From the NCBI GenBank assembly GCA_039621445.1, contig CP154957.1, positions 12,917,462 to 12,981,461 on the forward strand: 64,000 bases of DNA. The letters are read 5' to 3'. Shown here one piece after another: positions 10,457 through 23,200 of this stretch. Source of the stretch: Euglena gracilis. Lineage: Eukaryota; Euglenida; Euglenophyceae; Euglenales. Within the stretch, counting starts at the first letter, position 1; every line of letters starts with the position of its first letter. The position numbers were made by a program, and so were the translations under genes. Under the pieces are notes generated by a model. That model was not told the origin of the DNA, ran no database searches, and saw only the letters and a program-made list of their open reading frames with translations.

Positions 10457-12746
10457 GTTTCGACCAGGCTTCTTTTTTGAAAATAAAACAAACTCGCACC
10501 CCCCTGAGGGTGGGTGATATGGGCAGGCAGGGGGGTCGGGCACATTCGACCCAGCCAGGGGGGTCGGGTTTTGTGGTAGGCACACCCCCGGCCGGGCGCC
10601 GAAGGTGACAGGGGCCCAAAAATGGCCAATTTCAAGGGGAAAATGACTGGGTCGGCTGGCACCAGGACTTGAAACCACCGCCCCCCTCCCCAGAGGGGGT
10701 GTGCCTGCTCTGGATAGGCACCTCCCCTCCCCCTGGGGTTGGTAAAAACGAATCCTGGTGTCGACTCCAAGCAGGTTGGCTTGCGAGGTATTGTTCAACG
10801 GTGGTCCAAATGTCTTATCCCACGCTGGGTCCCATTCAGGAATGAGAGGGGGGCAGTGTACGTATACGGGAACCCGTAAAGCACGGGCACGTTCATGTTT
10901 ACGGTTTTCCATAAACTTGTTTTGAACATGTTTACAGGAAACCGTGAACGTCCTCCACTGCACAACCTTTTTATCAGGCCCCCAAACCAGGGGGGTATTT
11001 TTTAAGGCGTATTTTTTTTGAAAAATCAAGGTTTTTTTAAGTTTCTTTAAGGCATTTATTTTTTATTTTCCAAGGGAAGTCCAAGGGCCATCCCGTCATC
11101 GAAAGGGGTCCAACAAGTCCCAAAAACCCATTTTTCGGATAGACAATGTTCCAGCGATGCCAGAAATATTTTTTTTTCGGAGTTGGCTTGTTTTTTTCCC
11201 GAAATTTTGTGACTTCATTTTCGGCTCAGATTTCGAAAATTTTCCGAAACTGATTTTCAAGGGTTTTTAAGGGTTTTTAAAGGTGCCTTAATAAACCCCT
11301 GCCCCAAACGTTTGCGGAACCCGTAAAGTATCAGAAGCGTGGAGTATTCACACAACTATTTTGGAACACCCTGCGACTCACATATGTCCCAGAAATTATT
11401 TTGGCACAAAATTGTTGACAAAATTGAAAACATCGACCCAAATGAGGCAGTTTTTTTTGGGTGGGCAGACAACTCGGGCTAGGAATGTCCTTTGCACAGG
11501 CCTGCCCCCCCCCCCCCGGAAAAAGGTGGTCCAAACCACTGTCGACGCCTGCCCAAAATCACCACCATCGAGGTGTTTGGATTAAAGCCAATTGGCACAC
11601 CGCTGTCTGCACTGCCGTAGAATAGTCGGACAGTTCCTCATCACCTCCTTTCGCATACACCGAAACTGTCCGTTGACTGAGTATCATTTTTCTGCTTTTC
11701 CTTCATCGTACGTTGTGGTGGATAGGCATTTGCTGGTGTGCCCCTCCAAACATACAATCCTCGGATTTGTTACACTCTGGATATTCCAACCAGAGGGGGG
11801 TGTTCCTTGGAGTGGCTTTGCGTCTCCATGGGGGAATATGGCATAGGAGGTTGCGACTGGAAAGTTTTCTGGCAGATCTCCGTTTCTGAGCCTCCGGCCA
11901 CTTTGGCACCACCTCGTCTCAGCTGCCCTGGCACGGTCCTCTTGGGGGTCCTCCTCGCCTTCAGACTCAGCCTCCCCCACCTGTGCAATTCAACTACCAG
12001 CCGAAAGAAGAATCGCTTCTTTGGGCAGAACCCCCCCCCCCCCCCCCGGGGCTTTCTTCTTCCAGCGGAGTTGTGGTCTGGCGGTGGCCACACATCGTCT
12101 CCCCGCCCACTCATTCCAAACCCCTCTGGACACGAGCCCAGCAAGCCCACCCCAAATACTTTGGCGGGGTACCGCGTTATTGGAACCATCTATGACACCG
12201 GACCGCAGCCAGGTTACTCTGCACGGTGGGGCGAGGGCCCGGCCAGGTTTTTTTTTTTGGGAGGAGCGGTCTCCTCCGACCCCCCATCACCCCCATCCTG
12301 CTGTCGCAGCGGATGTCGGCGTGAAGCCGCAGCCGGGGTGGCCCTCCCCTGGGCGGTGGGCAGTTTGTCCTCACCAGCACCGTGCTTCTTGGCCTCTTGA
12401 TGACAGGCTCCGTTCGTATGTCCTCTCGGGCCTGTGCAGGCATCGGCTTTTCTGGGCTGTGGAGGGGCATTTGGGGCCAAATGGATTGTCTTTGTGGATT
12501 GGACTGGAAGTGCTTGCAGCGAACCGGGTAAAACGCTGGCAGGGGGTCGTGGCACGTTTTGACCAGAAAGGGTTGCGAGGGTGGTCAGCAGGATGGAAGT
12601 CGTGGAAGCGAAGCACGAACCATTTGGCGGCAGCGCGACTTCCCTTCCCCGAAACGCCAGTCTACTTTGATTTGTCCAACCCACGCACTGGGGCTTGACC
12701 TTCGACTCCAGCTTCACCTCGTTGCCTCCATCACAGGTCTGGACGA
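10457..12746. other. Intergenic / unresolved stretch between genes A and B
   Basis: A poly-G/poly-C repeat lies at about 10490-10745; it shares the 'GGCGCCGAAGG..', 'AAATGGCCA.TTTCAAGGGGAAA' and 'TGCCTGC' modules found at 9520-9790 and 49430-49700. The stretch 10990-11300 is T-rich and low-complexity. I recognise no exon, although the 5' end of gene B should lie somewhere between about 11.6 and 12.7 kb. Confidence 0.6.
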
Positions 12747-14031
12747 CCCAACCAACTTTCTGTTGCCGACGGCCCGCCACACCGAGCGCCATGCCGCCCA
12801 CCCATTTCGCGCCGGCTTCTTCACCCTGACCAACGCCATTTTTGGCGGCGGCATCTCCCTCATCTCCCTGCCCCTGGTTGCCAGGTGTTGGCCTCATCCA
12901 GCCATGGACCACGGGAAGGGCTGAATTGAGAATTGAGTACCGACCCATTTCCCAGCCCTGGAACCCCATCCCCACCAACGAGTTTTTATTTTGAAATTCG
13001 CCTTTCCATTCAGATCCCCAAGGGCTCTTAGAAAGACGTCCTGCTCCGGGTCGCATGGCTACTTTGGACTTAGGAACGTTGTGGTCCTGACAGGAGTGCT
13101 GGCCTGGTGCTCGGGTCCCTCGTCCTCATTGCCGGCGCCTTCCTCACCGCCTTCACCCTCTCCCTCTTGGTGGACTGCCAGCTTCACACTGGGTGGCCGA
13201 CCCTGTATGTGCTGGGCAGGCCGGCATTGGCCCTTGCATGGGGGTGAGGTGCAAGGGTTCGAACCACGAAGGAAAAGCACAACATTTGTTTGAGACGTAG
13301 ATTTCCCAGCAAAAAAGCGCCACGGCGGAAGGTTCGAGAACACTCTGTGCATCTCTGTGCACTCTGTGCAGGCAACTCTGGGTGTGGCCTCCAGATCAGG
13401 GGTTTTTTTAGTCGTGGACCCCCGGGGGGGGGAGGGGGTAGGGGGGTGGGTCCGGCCGCGCCCCCCACCCCCCCCTGGGGGCCAGGTGGGTGGGTGGGGG
13501 GACCCCCCCCCCTCCCCCCGGTCTTAAAAAAACCCCTGCTCCGGATGATGTTGGCCGCATGGCACGCGTATCAGTGGATGTGGGTTCTCAAGATCCGGGT
13601 TCTCAAGATGTGTGTTCTCAAGATGTGGGTTCTCAAGTTGTGGGTTCTCAAGGATGCGGGGCCTGGCGTCGACCTGCCGGGCTGTGGGCCCCTGGTGGGC
13701 AGCGCTCGGCATCACATTTAACATCGTGGGGGGCAACTTCCTCGTTTGTGTGGCGCTGTTCATCGCAGCGGCCGACATGGTGGTGCGGTGCCTCGACCAG
13801 AACTTTCCACAGACCTGGGCAGCATGGCCTTGCACCCTGAAAGGTTATGTGTGTCTGTGTGTGTGTTGAGTGAGTGAGTGTGTGTGTGAGTGAGTGAGTG
13901 AGTGAGTGAGTGAGTGAATGAGTGAGTGAGTGAGTGAGTGAGTGAGTGAGTGAGTGAGTGAGTGAGTGAGTGGGTGGGTGGGTGTATGCGTGTACGTGTG
14001 TGTGTGTGTGTGTGTGCATGTGTAGTATGTA

Positions 14032-14068
<37 letters not shown>

Positions 14069-17000
14069 ACGCGTGCATCTCATTATTGTCTCTCTCTCTC
14101 TCTCTCTCTGTCTGTCTGTCTGTCTCTGTCTGTGCGTATTATGTGTGTGCGATCTCTCTCCCTCTCTCTCTCTCTCTCTGTGTGTGTACATGTGTGTGTC
14201 CCTGTGTTCCTGTGTGTGTATCTGTGTGCATTGTAAGTGTGTTGTGTATCCGTCTGTGTGCATCTGTGCATCCTCATGTATTGGGGCAGTACCCGCATGT
14301 CTGCAAAATCTGCATCCTTCCCTCACCCAAATTTAGTTAACCCTTGGCTTAAATTTGGGCTTCAGCCAGCCAGCAGTCCAGGAGGATCTTTGATTTGGGG
14401 TCTCAGTGGACTGGACGGAGTGTTGCCTAATTTTGGACTGAATTTTGGAAAAGCGTCATTTCATTCCAATAACATGCACAATAAACTTTGGAGAAAAATG
14501 CATGGTTCAATACAACAGCATCGCAAAAACAAGTTATGTGACTCACAGAAGCGAGCAAAGGTTGTGGGTAGCGTTATGGTTGCTAATGCTTGCGTCTTTT
14601 TTTTGATTTTTTTCATTCTATCTTCTTTTCTTTCTTTTGTTTTGTTTTAGATATGTATGTCACATACACACATACGTACGTACGTCATCCACCCATCCAT
14701 CCATGTGTGCGTGCGTGCATGCATACATACATACATACATACATACATACACACATACATACATTCATACATACATTCATACATACATACATACATTCAT
14801 ACATAAATACATCCATCCATCCATCCATCCATCCATCCATCCATCCATCCATCCATCCATCCATACATACACAGACATACATACAGACACACAGACAGAC
14901 AGCAGACAGACAGACAGACAGACAGACATACATACATACATACATGCATGCATGCATACATACATACATACATACATACATACATACATACATACATACA
15001 TACATACATACATACATACATACATACATACATACATACATACATACATACATACATACATACATACATACATACATACATACATACATACATACGTACA
15101 TACACACATACATACATGCATACATCCATCCATCCATCCATCCATCCATCCATCCATCCATCCATCCATCCATCCATCCATCCATCCATCCATCCATCCA
15201 TCCATCCATCCATCCATCCATCCATCCATCCATCCATCCATCCATCCATCCATCCATCCATCCATCCATCCATCCATCCATCCATCCATCCATCCATCCA
15301 TCCATACATACATACATACATACATACATACATACATACATACATACATACATACATACATACATACATACATACATACATACATACATACATACATACA
15401 TACATACATACATACATACATACATACATACATGCATGCATGCATGCATGCATGCATGCATGCATGCATGCATGCATGCATGCATGCATGCATACATACA
15501 TACATACATACATACATACATACATACATACATACATACATACATACATACATACATACATACATACATACATACATACATACATACATACATACATACA
15601 TACATACATACATACATACATACATACATACATACATACATACATACATACATACATACATACATACATACATACATACATACATACATGCATACACACA
15701 TACATACATGCATTATACACACATACATGTATGCATATTTTGTGCAGAGAAACATTTGTTTATACATGCATGCAATGTGCTGAAAGAGATTCTGACACCC
15801 TAAAGCCAAAAAATTACACCCGTCGGATGTTAAAAATAAAAAAGTCTTTTTGGTTAAACATGCAACCTGTGCTGTGGGTTGGGTGATGGCCGGACGAGCC
15901 ATATAACCCATTGTCACTCTCCAACCCATGGCACAAGCTGCATGTTTGGTTAAAGGCAAAAAAACTTTTTGTATGTTTTTCACATCCACGAGTGCAAAAA
16001 AATCTTTTTTTGGCTTTCGGGTATAAAATTTTTTATGCACTGTATATATATCTTCCTTTTTTTGCATTTCCCCTGCTTCCTTGAGAAGTTCTTAAATTTG
16101 GATTTAGCAGCTTCTGTGGAGGGGTTGCTTAAATTCTAAGTCTTCGTCAGTCTATCCTCTCCAGGATTGTTCAATTTTGGAGGGTTGCTTAGATTTGGGG
16201 TTGGTTTTCCACCTTCATGCAAATGTGTCTCTCTCTGTCTTCCACGAGCATGTTATATTTGTAATCATTATATTTTATAATCATTTCTTCCAGCAGACAA
16301 AGCATCTTTCATTATTGTGTGCAGAGAATAATCTAGAATTAGAGTTTAACCCTATCAATTGTGTGTCATTAATCGAAGAGAATCCATAGATTTGTGAAGC
16401 AAGAACTAGACCCAAGGCAAAGAACAGTCGTTTTTGGCATTGGGAGCCCTGCCCGGCACTCATTTCGTGTGAGCCGAAGCGCTGTGTTGGACACAAGATC
16501 TTTTTTGAGTGGCAGTATGTCCGTCCTGGTTTCAGCCAGCCAGCAGGCTTTTTTTGGAACAACCACCCACATGTTTTTGTCTGTGGCTTTTATTATTATA
16601 TGTTTTTGAATGTTTCTTGAAATTTCTTTTTTTCCCTTCAATCCAAGGCTGCTTTCGGTGCGGCTCCCTGGCACCCACCCCACCCAGAGATGGGCAAGAA
16701 GGTCTTGGCAGTGAGTGGCATTCGTGCTGCTGCTGCCGCTGGTCCTGCAACGCCGGCTGGGGGCTCTCCAATACGCGAGCGCCGCCGCCATATGCGGAGT
16801 GTTCGGCTTCGTCTGCCTGGCGGTGGCGACGCTGCTGTCTGAGGTGTTGCCTTATCCCGCCCCGCTGATATGGGCTCAGAGGTGCATGGTTTCCCCATGC
16901 ATTTCACTTTTTTTTCAACGTCTCCTAACCCCCCTCCCCCACAAATGCGATTTTGGTTCATTTTGATAATTTAAGGATTCGATGCTCTGAGACCAGGAGT

Positions 17001-17176
17001 TTTCATTCGAACACAACCCCTCCTCAATGTGTTTATGGGGCGCTTTCTGCAATGCAGTCCAATGCATTTTTGAAGTGCTGGGTGTGTTTATTTGGGACGC
17101 ACTGAAAATACCTCAAAGAAGGCCCCTTTGCACTAATAACTAACTTTTTTCCCCCACCCTTTATTGTCATTTTTTG

Positions 17177-17244
<68 letters not shown>

Positions 17245-20200
17245 AAAAAAAATAAAAAAAAAAAAAAAAAAAAAGTTCCTGTCTGGGCTCGAAAGTGCCA
17301 AGAACATGGTTTATTGAGGTGTTTTGGCATCTGCTTTCCAGTTTTGCCGACTCAGGGAGTGCACTTTGTTTGTCACTGTGCTTTTGGTTCCAGGGATGAG
17401 TACCATCCGGTTGAGGATCGCCACGTGGCACGTCTCATCGTTTGTTTAATTACCCCAGCCTTTGCTTCATTTGTATATGGACATGAATCCATCCTAGGGC
17501 GTGATGTCCTGAGGGGTGGGAATGTTTGAGTTCTGTCAACGTGCTTATGCAAACCTGATGTCTGCCCACAGTGCGTGTGTTTGTGTGTGCGCGCACGTGT
17601 TTGTTTGCATCCATGCGTGCGTGTGTGCGTGCATGCGCATGCACATATGTCTGTCTGTTTGTCTGTTTGTCTGTTTGTCTGTCCTTCTGTCCATATCACA
17701 TTTTTCTTTTCGCCATTTGTTTGTCTGTCCTTCTGTCCATATCACATTTTTCTTTTCGCCATTTACAGGGGATGTCATCGGCTGCTGTGCAAGTATCTGT
17801 GCCACTGGCCTCTATCAATGGGGGGGGGTCACCATCTCACGAAATTTGATCATGGACTGATATCTGAAGAGGGAAAGTTTTTTTTTTGCCTGAAACGTCC
17901 CGAACCTCAGGGATCCGCCTCGTCCCAGAAGCCCCCGCCCGTGGGTCCCTTTTTTCCAGGGCCATCATTTTTCCTTTTTGCCATTTTCCTTTTTGTTGGG
18001 TGCCCACACAGAGCACAGAGATTTGCTGGCGCCCCCCCCCCTGCCTTCTGCTGGAGGGTTTCCCAGGGCCCTCCCGAGGCATGTGGGCCTGCTTGCTTTC
18101 CTACCCCACTGCCATGTGAGGTCAGAACGCGAACCTGAGGAAATGTTGACCATTTAAATCGCTGAGCCACATTGGGGTCTTTTATTCACCGTTTGCAATT
18201 ATCCTTGCCATTGTTGCATGAATCGCTTATCTAAATTTGGCATATTCGATGGGAAATCAGGTCAACTTGAACCAGGACCCAAATCCGACCCCCCCCCCCT
18301 CCCAAGGGGGTGGCCTGCTATGGGCAGGCACCCCATACCACAAGGCCCCCCAGGGTGTGAGATGAAGCCTGGTTCCCCATCGCTGGAACAGGAAGCTGCA
18401 ACAGTGGAGGGGTGGCCCTGTAACGGAAGCCCTGGCGGCCCTCCCGCTGTGCTGCCTGGCCTACGCGTGCCATTTCATCCTGCTGCCCGTCGTCCACCTC
18501 ATGCCGCCGGCAACCGCACAGCGCGTGATGCCGGGCGTCATCGCTGCCAGCGTGGCCTTCTCCTGCGTTGTGTATGTGGTGGTGGTGCTGCCCGGGTGGA
18601 GGTCGGGTTGGTGCCTGTGCCAGTAAAAATGAAAAATGACAACAGTAAAAAACAGAAAGAAGGTGATAAAATGAAACAAAGATGATAAGAGTATTTTGAT
18701 AATAAAAGGTAAAGAATAAAATTGTATAATTGAAAAATAGAAGAATAGAAAAATAAAATAACATGAAGTCAGAATGAATGGAAATATATCACAAGGAAAA
18801 ACACACTGGGTGGCACATGACCGTTCTGCATGTCAGACTGATCCTGGCAAATCAGGCATGCCAGGGACTAATCCTGCCCTATTATCTTGCACACATAACT
18901 TCAGACCCGATGCCAGCGGTGAACGTGAAGGTGGGCCGCGGGACGTTGAACGGCAATATCCTCCTGAATTACAGCATGGATTTCCAGCAACGGCCATGGA
19001 CTGCGACCATGTCCAGGGCATTTTTTGTGGGTGCTTTGTGATTTTGGGGGGTGCATGTGTGTGCGTGTGCGTGCATGTGGTTGTGGGTGTGGGTGCGTGC
19101 GCGTGTGTGTGCGCGCACATCGGTGTATGCAAGAGCGAATTTCTTCGATTCCCACACATTGAGGAGGCCAAGCAACCCCCTGACATCGGGAATGGCTTTC
19201 GTGGCCGCGCTGCTGTTCTCCATCCCACTCTTCCACTTCGTGGTGCGGGAGCATGTGGATGCGTTCCTGTTCCCCTCCAGCCAGGATTTTGCACATAGCA
19301 CCCTCATGCTGCGTGTGATGGCCGCAGTCAGGCCGTCGCTTGTTCCGGAGGGGACGCACCAGCAGGGTCTTTTTTCCAATCCTAGAGCCCCCACTGTCAA
19401 CGAATTTTAATTCCTGCCCAGCTGCATTTTTTCGCTTTGGAGGGCCAAAATGCACCAAAATGGGTTGGTGCAAAAACGATGTTTTGGGGGATTTTTAGGA
19501 TTATTTTTGCGGATTTGTCAGATGCTAATTTTTTTCCAAAGCTGTATTTTGTTGGTCTTTTTTTGTGGCCAACTGTCTGGTTGCGGCCCAGCCTCAAGAG
19601 ACGTATTACTTGACAACCCCCAGGGGCAGGGGAGGCGTCTCAGAGGCTTGAAAATTGGACCAGCAACCCCCCCCCCCCCCGGGTCCTTAAATTAAGTTAA
19701 AGAGATGTCCAGTCAAGTGACACCCTGGTCACGGGGTATTTTTCAAATATGAAACACACAAATCCTCTGAGAGTGGTCTCTGTTGGATGTTTCTTGACCA
19801 ACCGGGGCCCGGAAAAAATATCATTTTCTGGGCTTGGGGAAGACGCTGAAAATGCACTAGACATAAATAAATGATGCAATTCCGTCCTCAGAAACAATGT
19901 CTATCGGCTGGCAGAATCATTGCAGGCAATAGATATTGCGGGGAGGTGTGGAGGCAAAGCACAGCTGGTGAGAACTTTGACAGAAACAGGAGCCCTTGTT
20001 TTCACCAAGGTGGAGCACATTACGCAAGTTTTTTTTTTCAGCATCTACAATTCAAAAATTCACAAATTACATCATTTTTTGCTGAAAGTAGGTTTTTAAT
20101 TTCACCCCAACCCCAACTCCAACCCCAACCCTAACCACACTCTAACCCACAATTTTTTTTAAAGTCCCAGGTTTTTTGTGCGGGCATTGCGTCTTTGTGT

Positions 20201-23200
20201 GGGTATTGCATCTTTGTGCAGGTGTTGCATGTGACCAACCATAATGAAATATGCATTTTTGACAATTTTTTGACCACAAAAAAATGGGTATTTTGGGTGC
20301 AATTTTGGTCATTTGGATGTCGGATTTTGACCAGCGATTCCTAAATTCCTTTATTTATTTCTTTAATAATCCCCCCATTTATGAATCCCCCTTTGGCCGA
20401 CCTGCCACACTACATCTTATAAATCCCAGGTGTGTGCAAAAAAAATTCCTGAGGCCAGAAAAATTCCTGAGGCCAGGAGACCAATTTTGGGTGATGACGA
20501 GGACGAGGCCGAGGCCGGGGGAAAGTACGGGGCGGTTGGGCGACATCCCCCGGAAGTGAAGGAGCGCCATTCGGAGGTGCAGACCCTTTCTGTTAGTTGG
20601 TAGGCCACACACTTTCATTGTCGTGCAAGCCCAAGCGCACTGGATATTATCCTTTGTCAATTTTGCTTTGCATCCCCCAAAGGCCAGCCAGCCAGCCAGC
20701 CAGCCAACAGCTTTTTTCAGAGCCATCAATCCCCGTTGACGGATTTTAATTCCAGTACAGTTGCCCATTGCCAGGTTGGGCGGTGAGATTATATTTTTTT
20801 TTGCCTTTGATGGCCAAAAATGGGTCGAAATGGGCTGACAAGCTCCAATTCTGGGCCAGATTTGCATTGTTTTTTTTGCATTGGTTTGCTAGTTTTGGGT
20901 AGGGCGTTGCTTAAGAAAATTTGACCCCACCCTGGGGGGTCCAGCCAGCCAGTCGCCTTTTTCCATCCAGCAACCTATTTCCTGCCCTGGGGTTTGATGT
21001 GGGTGGCGCTGGACAAAAAAGTAATCTTGTACGTACAATATTGATCTCACCCAAAAGAGCAAAGTCTTTCAGTGAAGTGCCAAACCTAAACCTTCAGAGA
21101 CTTTTGCTCCACCACTGCCCCTCCCATTTGCCTGTGATCCGGACGGATGGTGAACGTTTGTGATAGACACAAGAGATGAAAAACAATTGGGCTGGCCGGG
21201 AAACAGCCGCATGCTTCCCCAGCAGGACCTGGGCTGGTGAAGAGGTTAGCTTGTTCCAAAATATCGAAACTGAAAGAAAAGAAAGAGCCTAAAACCAGGC
21301 CCCCCAGGGGGGTCCAGCTCAGAGGCTGGAAAAATTGGGCTGGCTGGAAAGGAATAGGCTGCTGGCTGATCCCCCCCTCCCCTCCCCCCTTGGGAATCCC
21401 AGGCTGGAATGGGCCCGACCCAGGGTCGAACTGGGTGCCAAAAAAATCGAAACTGCAAAAATGTCCAAAAACTGCCAATTATGCAAAAAAATCGGGGTTT
21501 TGACCTCAGATTTGCCTTGGCCAGCCCTTTTCTGACCGATCTTGGCCCATTTTCGACCCGCGAAAAATCTGTTACCGTCCGGCTGCCCAAAGGGTGGCTG
21601 GAAATACCCCTCGCTAAGTTATTGATACCATTTTTTTTAACCTTTCCTCTGCCAGGTGATTTTTTTGTGCAGCTCCAGCACTGCTGAGAATGTGGAGCTC
21701 CAGCATGGCTGAGAATTCCTTCCTCCCCAAGGAGGGGAGGAAGGAACGAAATTTTTTGTTTATAGGACTGCCCTTAGGCTTCAGGGTCGGCCAAAGGCCG
21801 GTCCGGAGCTGGAATGGGGTCACGGAAAGAAACCAAAAATGTCGAAAGAGCATTTTTTTTGATATTTTTGCTGATTTGGGGTTGGTGAAAGGATGCAAGG
21901 AATCAATCTTAGGCGGCAGATTTCGGATGTAAAGCTTTTTTGAGTTCCTTTGCTCATTTTGGCAAAGGAATATGTTTTTTTTTGTTAGGTGTGCTTAGGG
22001 CACAGGTGATGTGGTTGTTGGTATGCGTACTAAACAGCCACCCAAGAACTAAAATATTGACCACCCAAAAGAGCATCAAAGTCTTCAGAGACTTTTGCTC
22101 CACTACCTGCCCCTCCCCTCCTGTGATCCAGACAAAATGGTGAACGTTTGTGATAACAAAAAGAAAAAAATACAAGGGGCTGGCCGGGAAAAAGATGCTC
22201 CCCAGCAGGAGCTGGTGGAGAGTGTAGCTATCCAAAAAAACACAAAAAAAATGAAAAAGAAAAAGAAAGAGCCAAACCCAAACGACCCGACCCCCCCCCC
22301 AGGGGTCCAGCTCAGAGGCAAAAATTGGGACTGGACAAAAGGCATCCCCCCCCTCCCCCCTCCTCACCCCTTTCATAAATCCCAGCTGGAATCCCCCGAC
22401 AACAGGGTCGAACTAAGGTGCGAAAAATTCCAATCGAAGTCAACCTCATAAATTCCAATAAAAAAAAAGAAAAAAAAAGATCACCACACCGCCTTGGCCA
22501 CACGCCCTTTTCCGACCGATTTTTCCCCCATTTCCTACCCCTCGAAAAATCGTTACCAATCCACATCTCTCCAAACACATACCTCTCCCTTCCAGTATTG
22601 TCCTGAATCTAATACCACAAGCCTCATAATTTTTTTCAAACCAAATTTAACCCAGTGCAAAGGTGATGAAATTTTTTGTGCACCACCATCAACTCCCCAA
22701 ACTCCACCAAAGGAACGGAATTTTTATCACCCGCCCATTAACCCACTCCCGTAGGCTCCTAGTAACATATCCAAAATCGACTCCATAGCTGCAATTCATT
22801 GTGGTCACAGGAAACAACCAATACCACCAGAACATACACATTCCTTATAATTGCAACTCATAAATGACAGGTTTTTTTTAATCTTAACAAGATACCCTCA
22901 ATTTTCCTTGCAAAGGATATGGTAATCACTCCGCAATTGTTTTCCGCAATTTATTAACATAATTTCCCCCAATTTTTCTCAATTCTTCTGAATTCTTCGC
23001 AATTTTTTCGCAGGAACTTGAAATGAAAACTTGAAGTGAAAGGTGAAATGAGTTCCAAACCCTTACTTGAACGTTCACAAGTGAGCCCAGGTGTTTTTTT
23101 GTACTTTGTTGCAAAATTTTAACACATCTTTCACAAAAAAATTTGGCAATTTTTGGTCTTAAAATTTTTTGCGTCCCCCCCCCCCCCATTCCCCCTCCTG

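Larger units (their letters stand above)
13214..13670 (+). other. Nonconventional intron of gene B with nested MITE
   Basis: The exon ends TATGTGCT; the intron starts GGGCAGGCCGG and ends GGCCTGGCGTC; the exon resumes GACCTGCCGG. The joint [14 protein letters not shown] fits the family spacing between TM2 and TM3. A GTATGT donor at 13205 with acceptor at 13652 is also in frame but fits the family less well. A MITE sits inside at 13397-13538, and a five-fold GGTTCTCAAGATG repeat occupies 13578-13652. Confidence 0.7.

Noticed and set aside
13094-13204. GTATGT donor at 13205 for exon 2 of gene B
   Set aside because: It keeps frame with the acceptor at 13652, but the joined protein has extra residues relative to the family; the nonconventional joint 13213/13671 fits better. 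Not excluded without cDNA.
13255-13275. GGTTCGAACC, resembling a tRNA T-arm
   Set aside because: No D-arm, anticodon arm or acceptor stem could be placed around it; similar GGTTCGAA strings occur in repeats at about 6020.
14590-16067. Open frames of 300-460 codons on both strands
   Set aside because: They are produced by tetranucleotide repeats with no stop in any frame; the composition is purely IHTY, SIHP or CMYV.
18774-19298. 174-residue single ORF
   Set aside because: It crosses the homologous intron position of the transporter pair; the real reading changes frame at 19010/19188.
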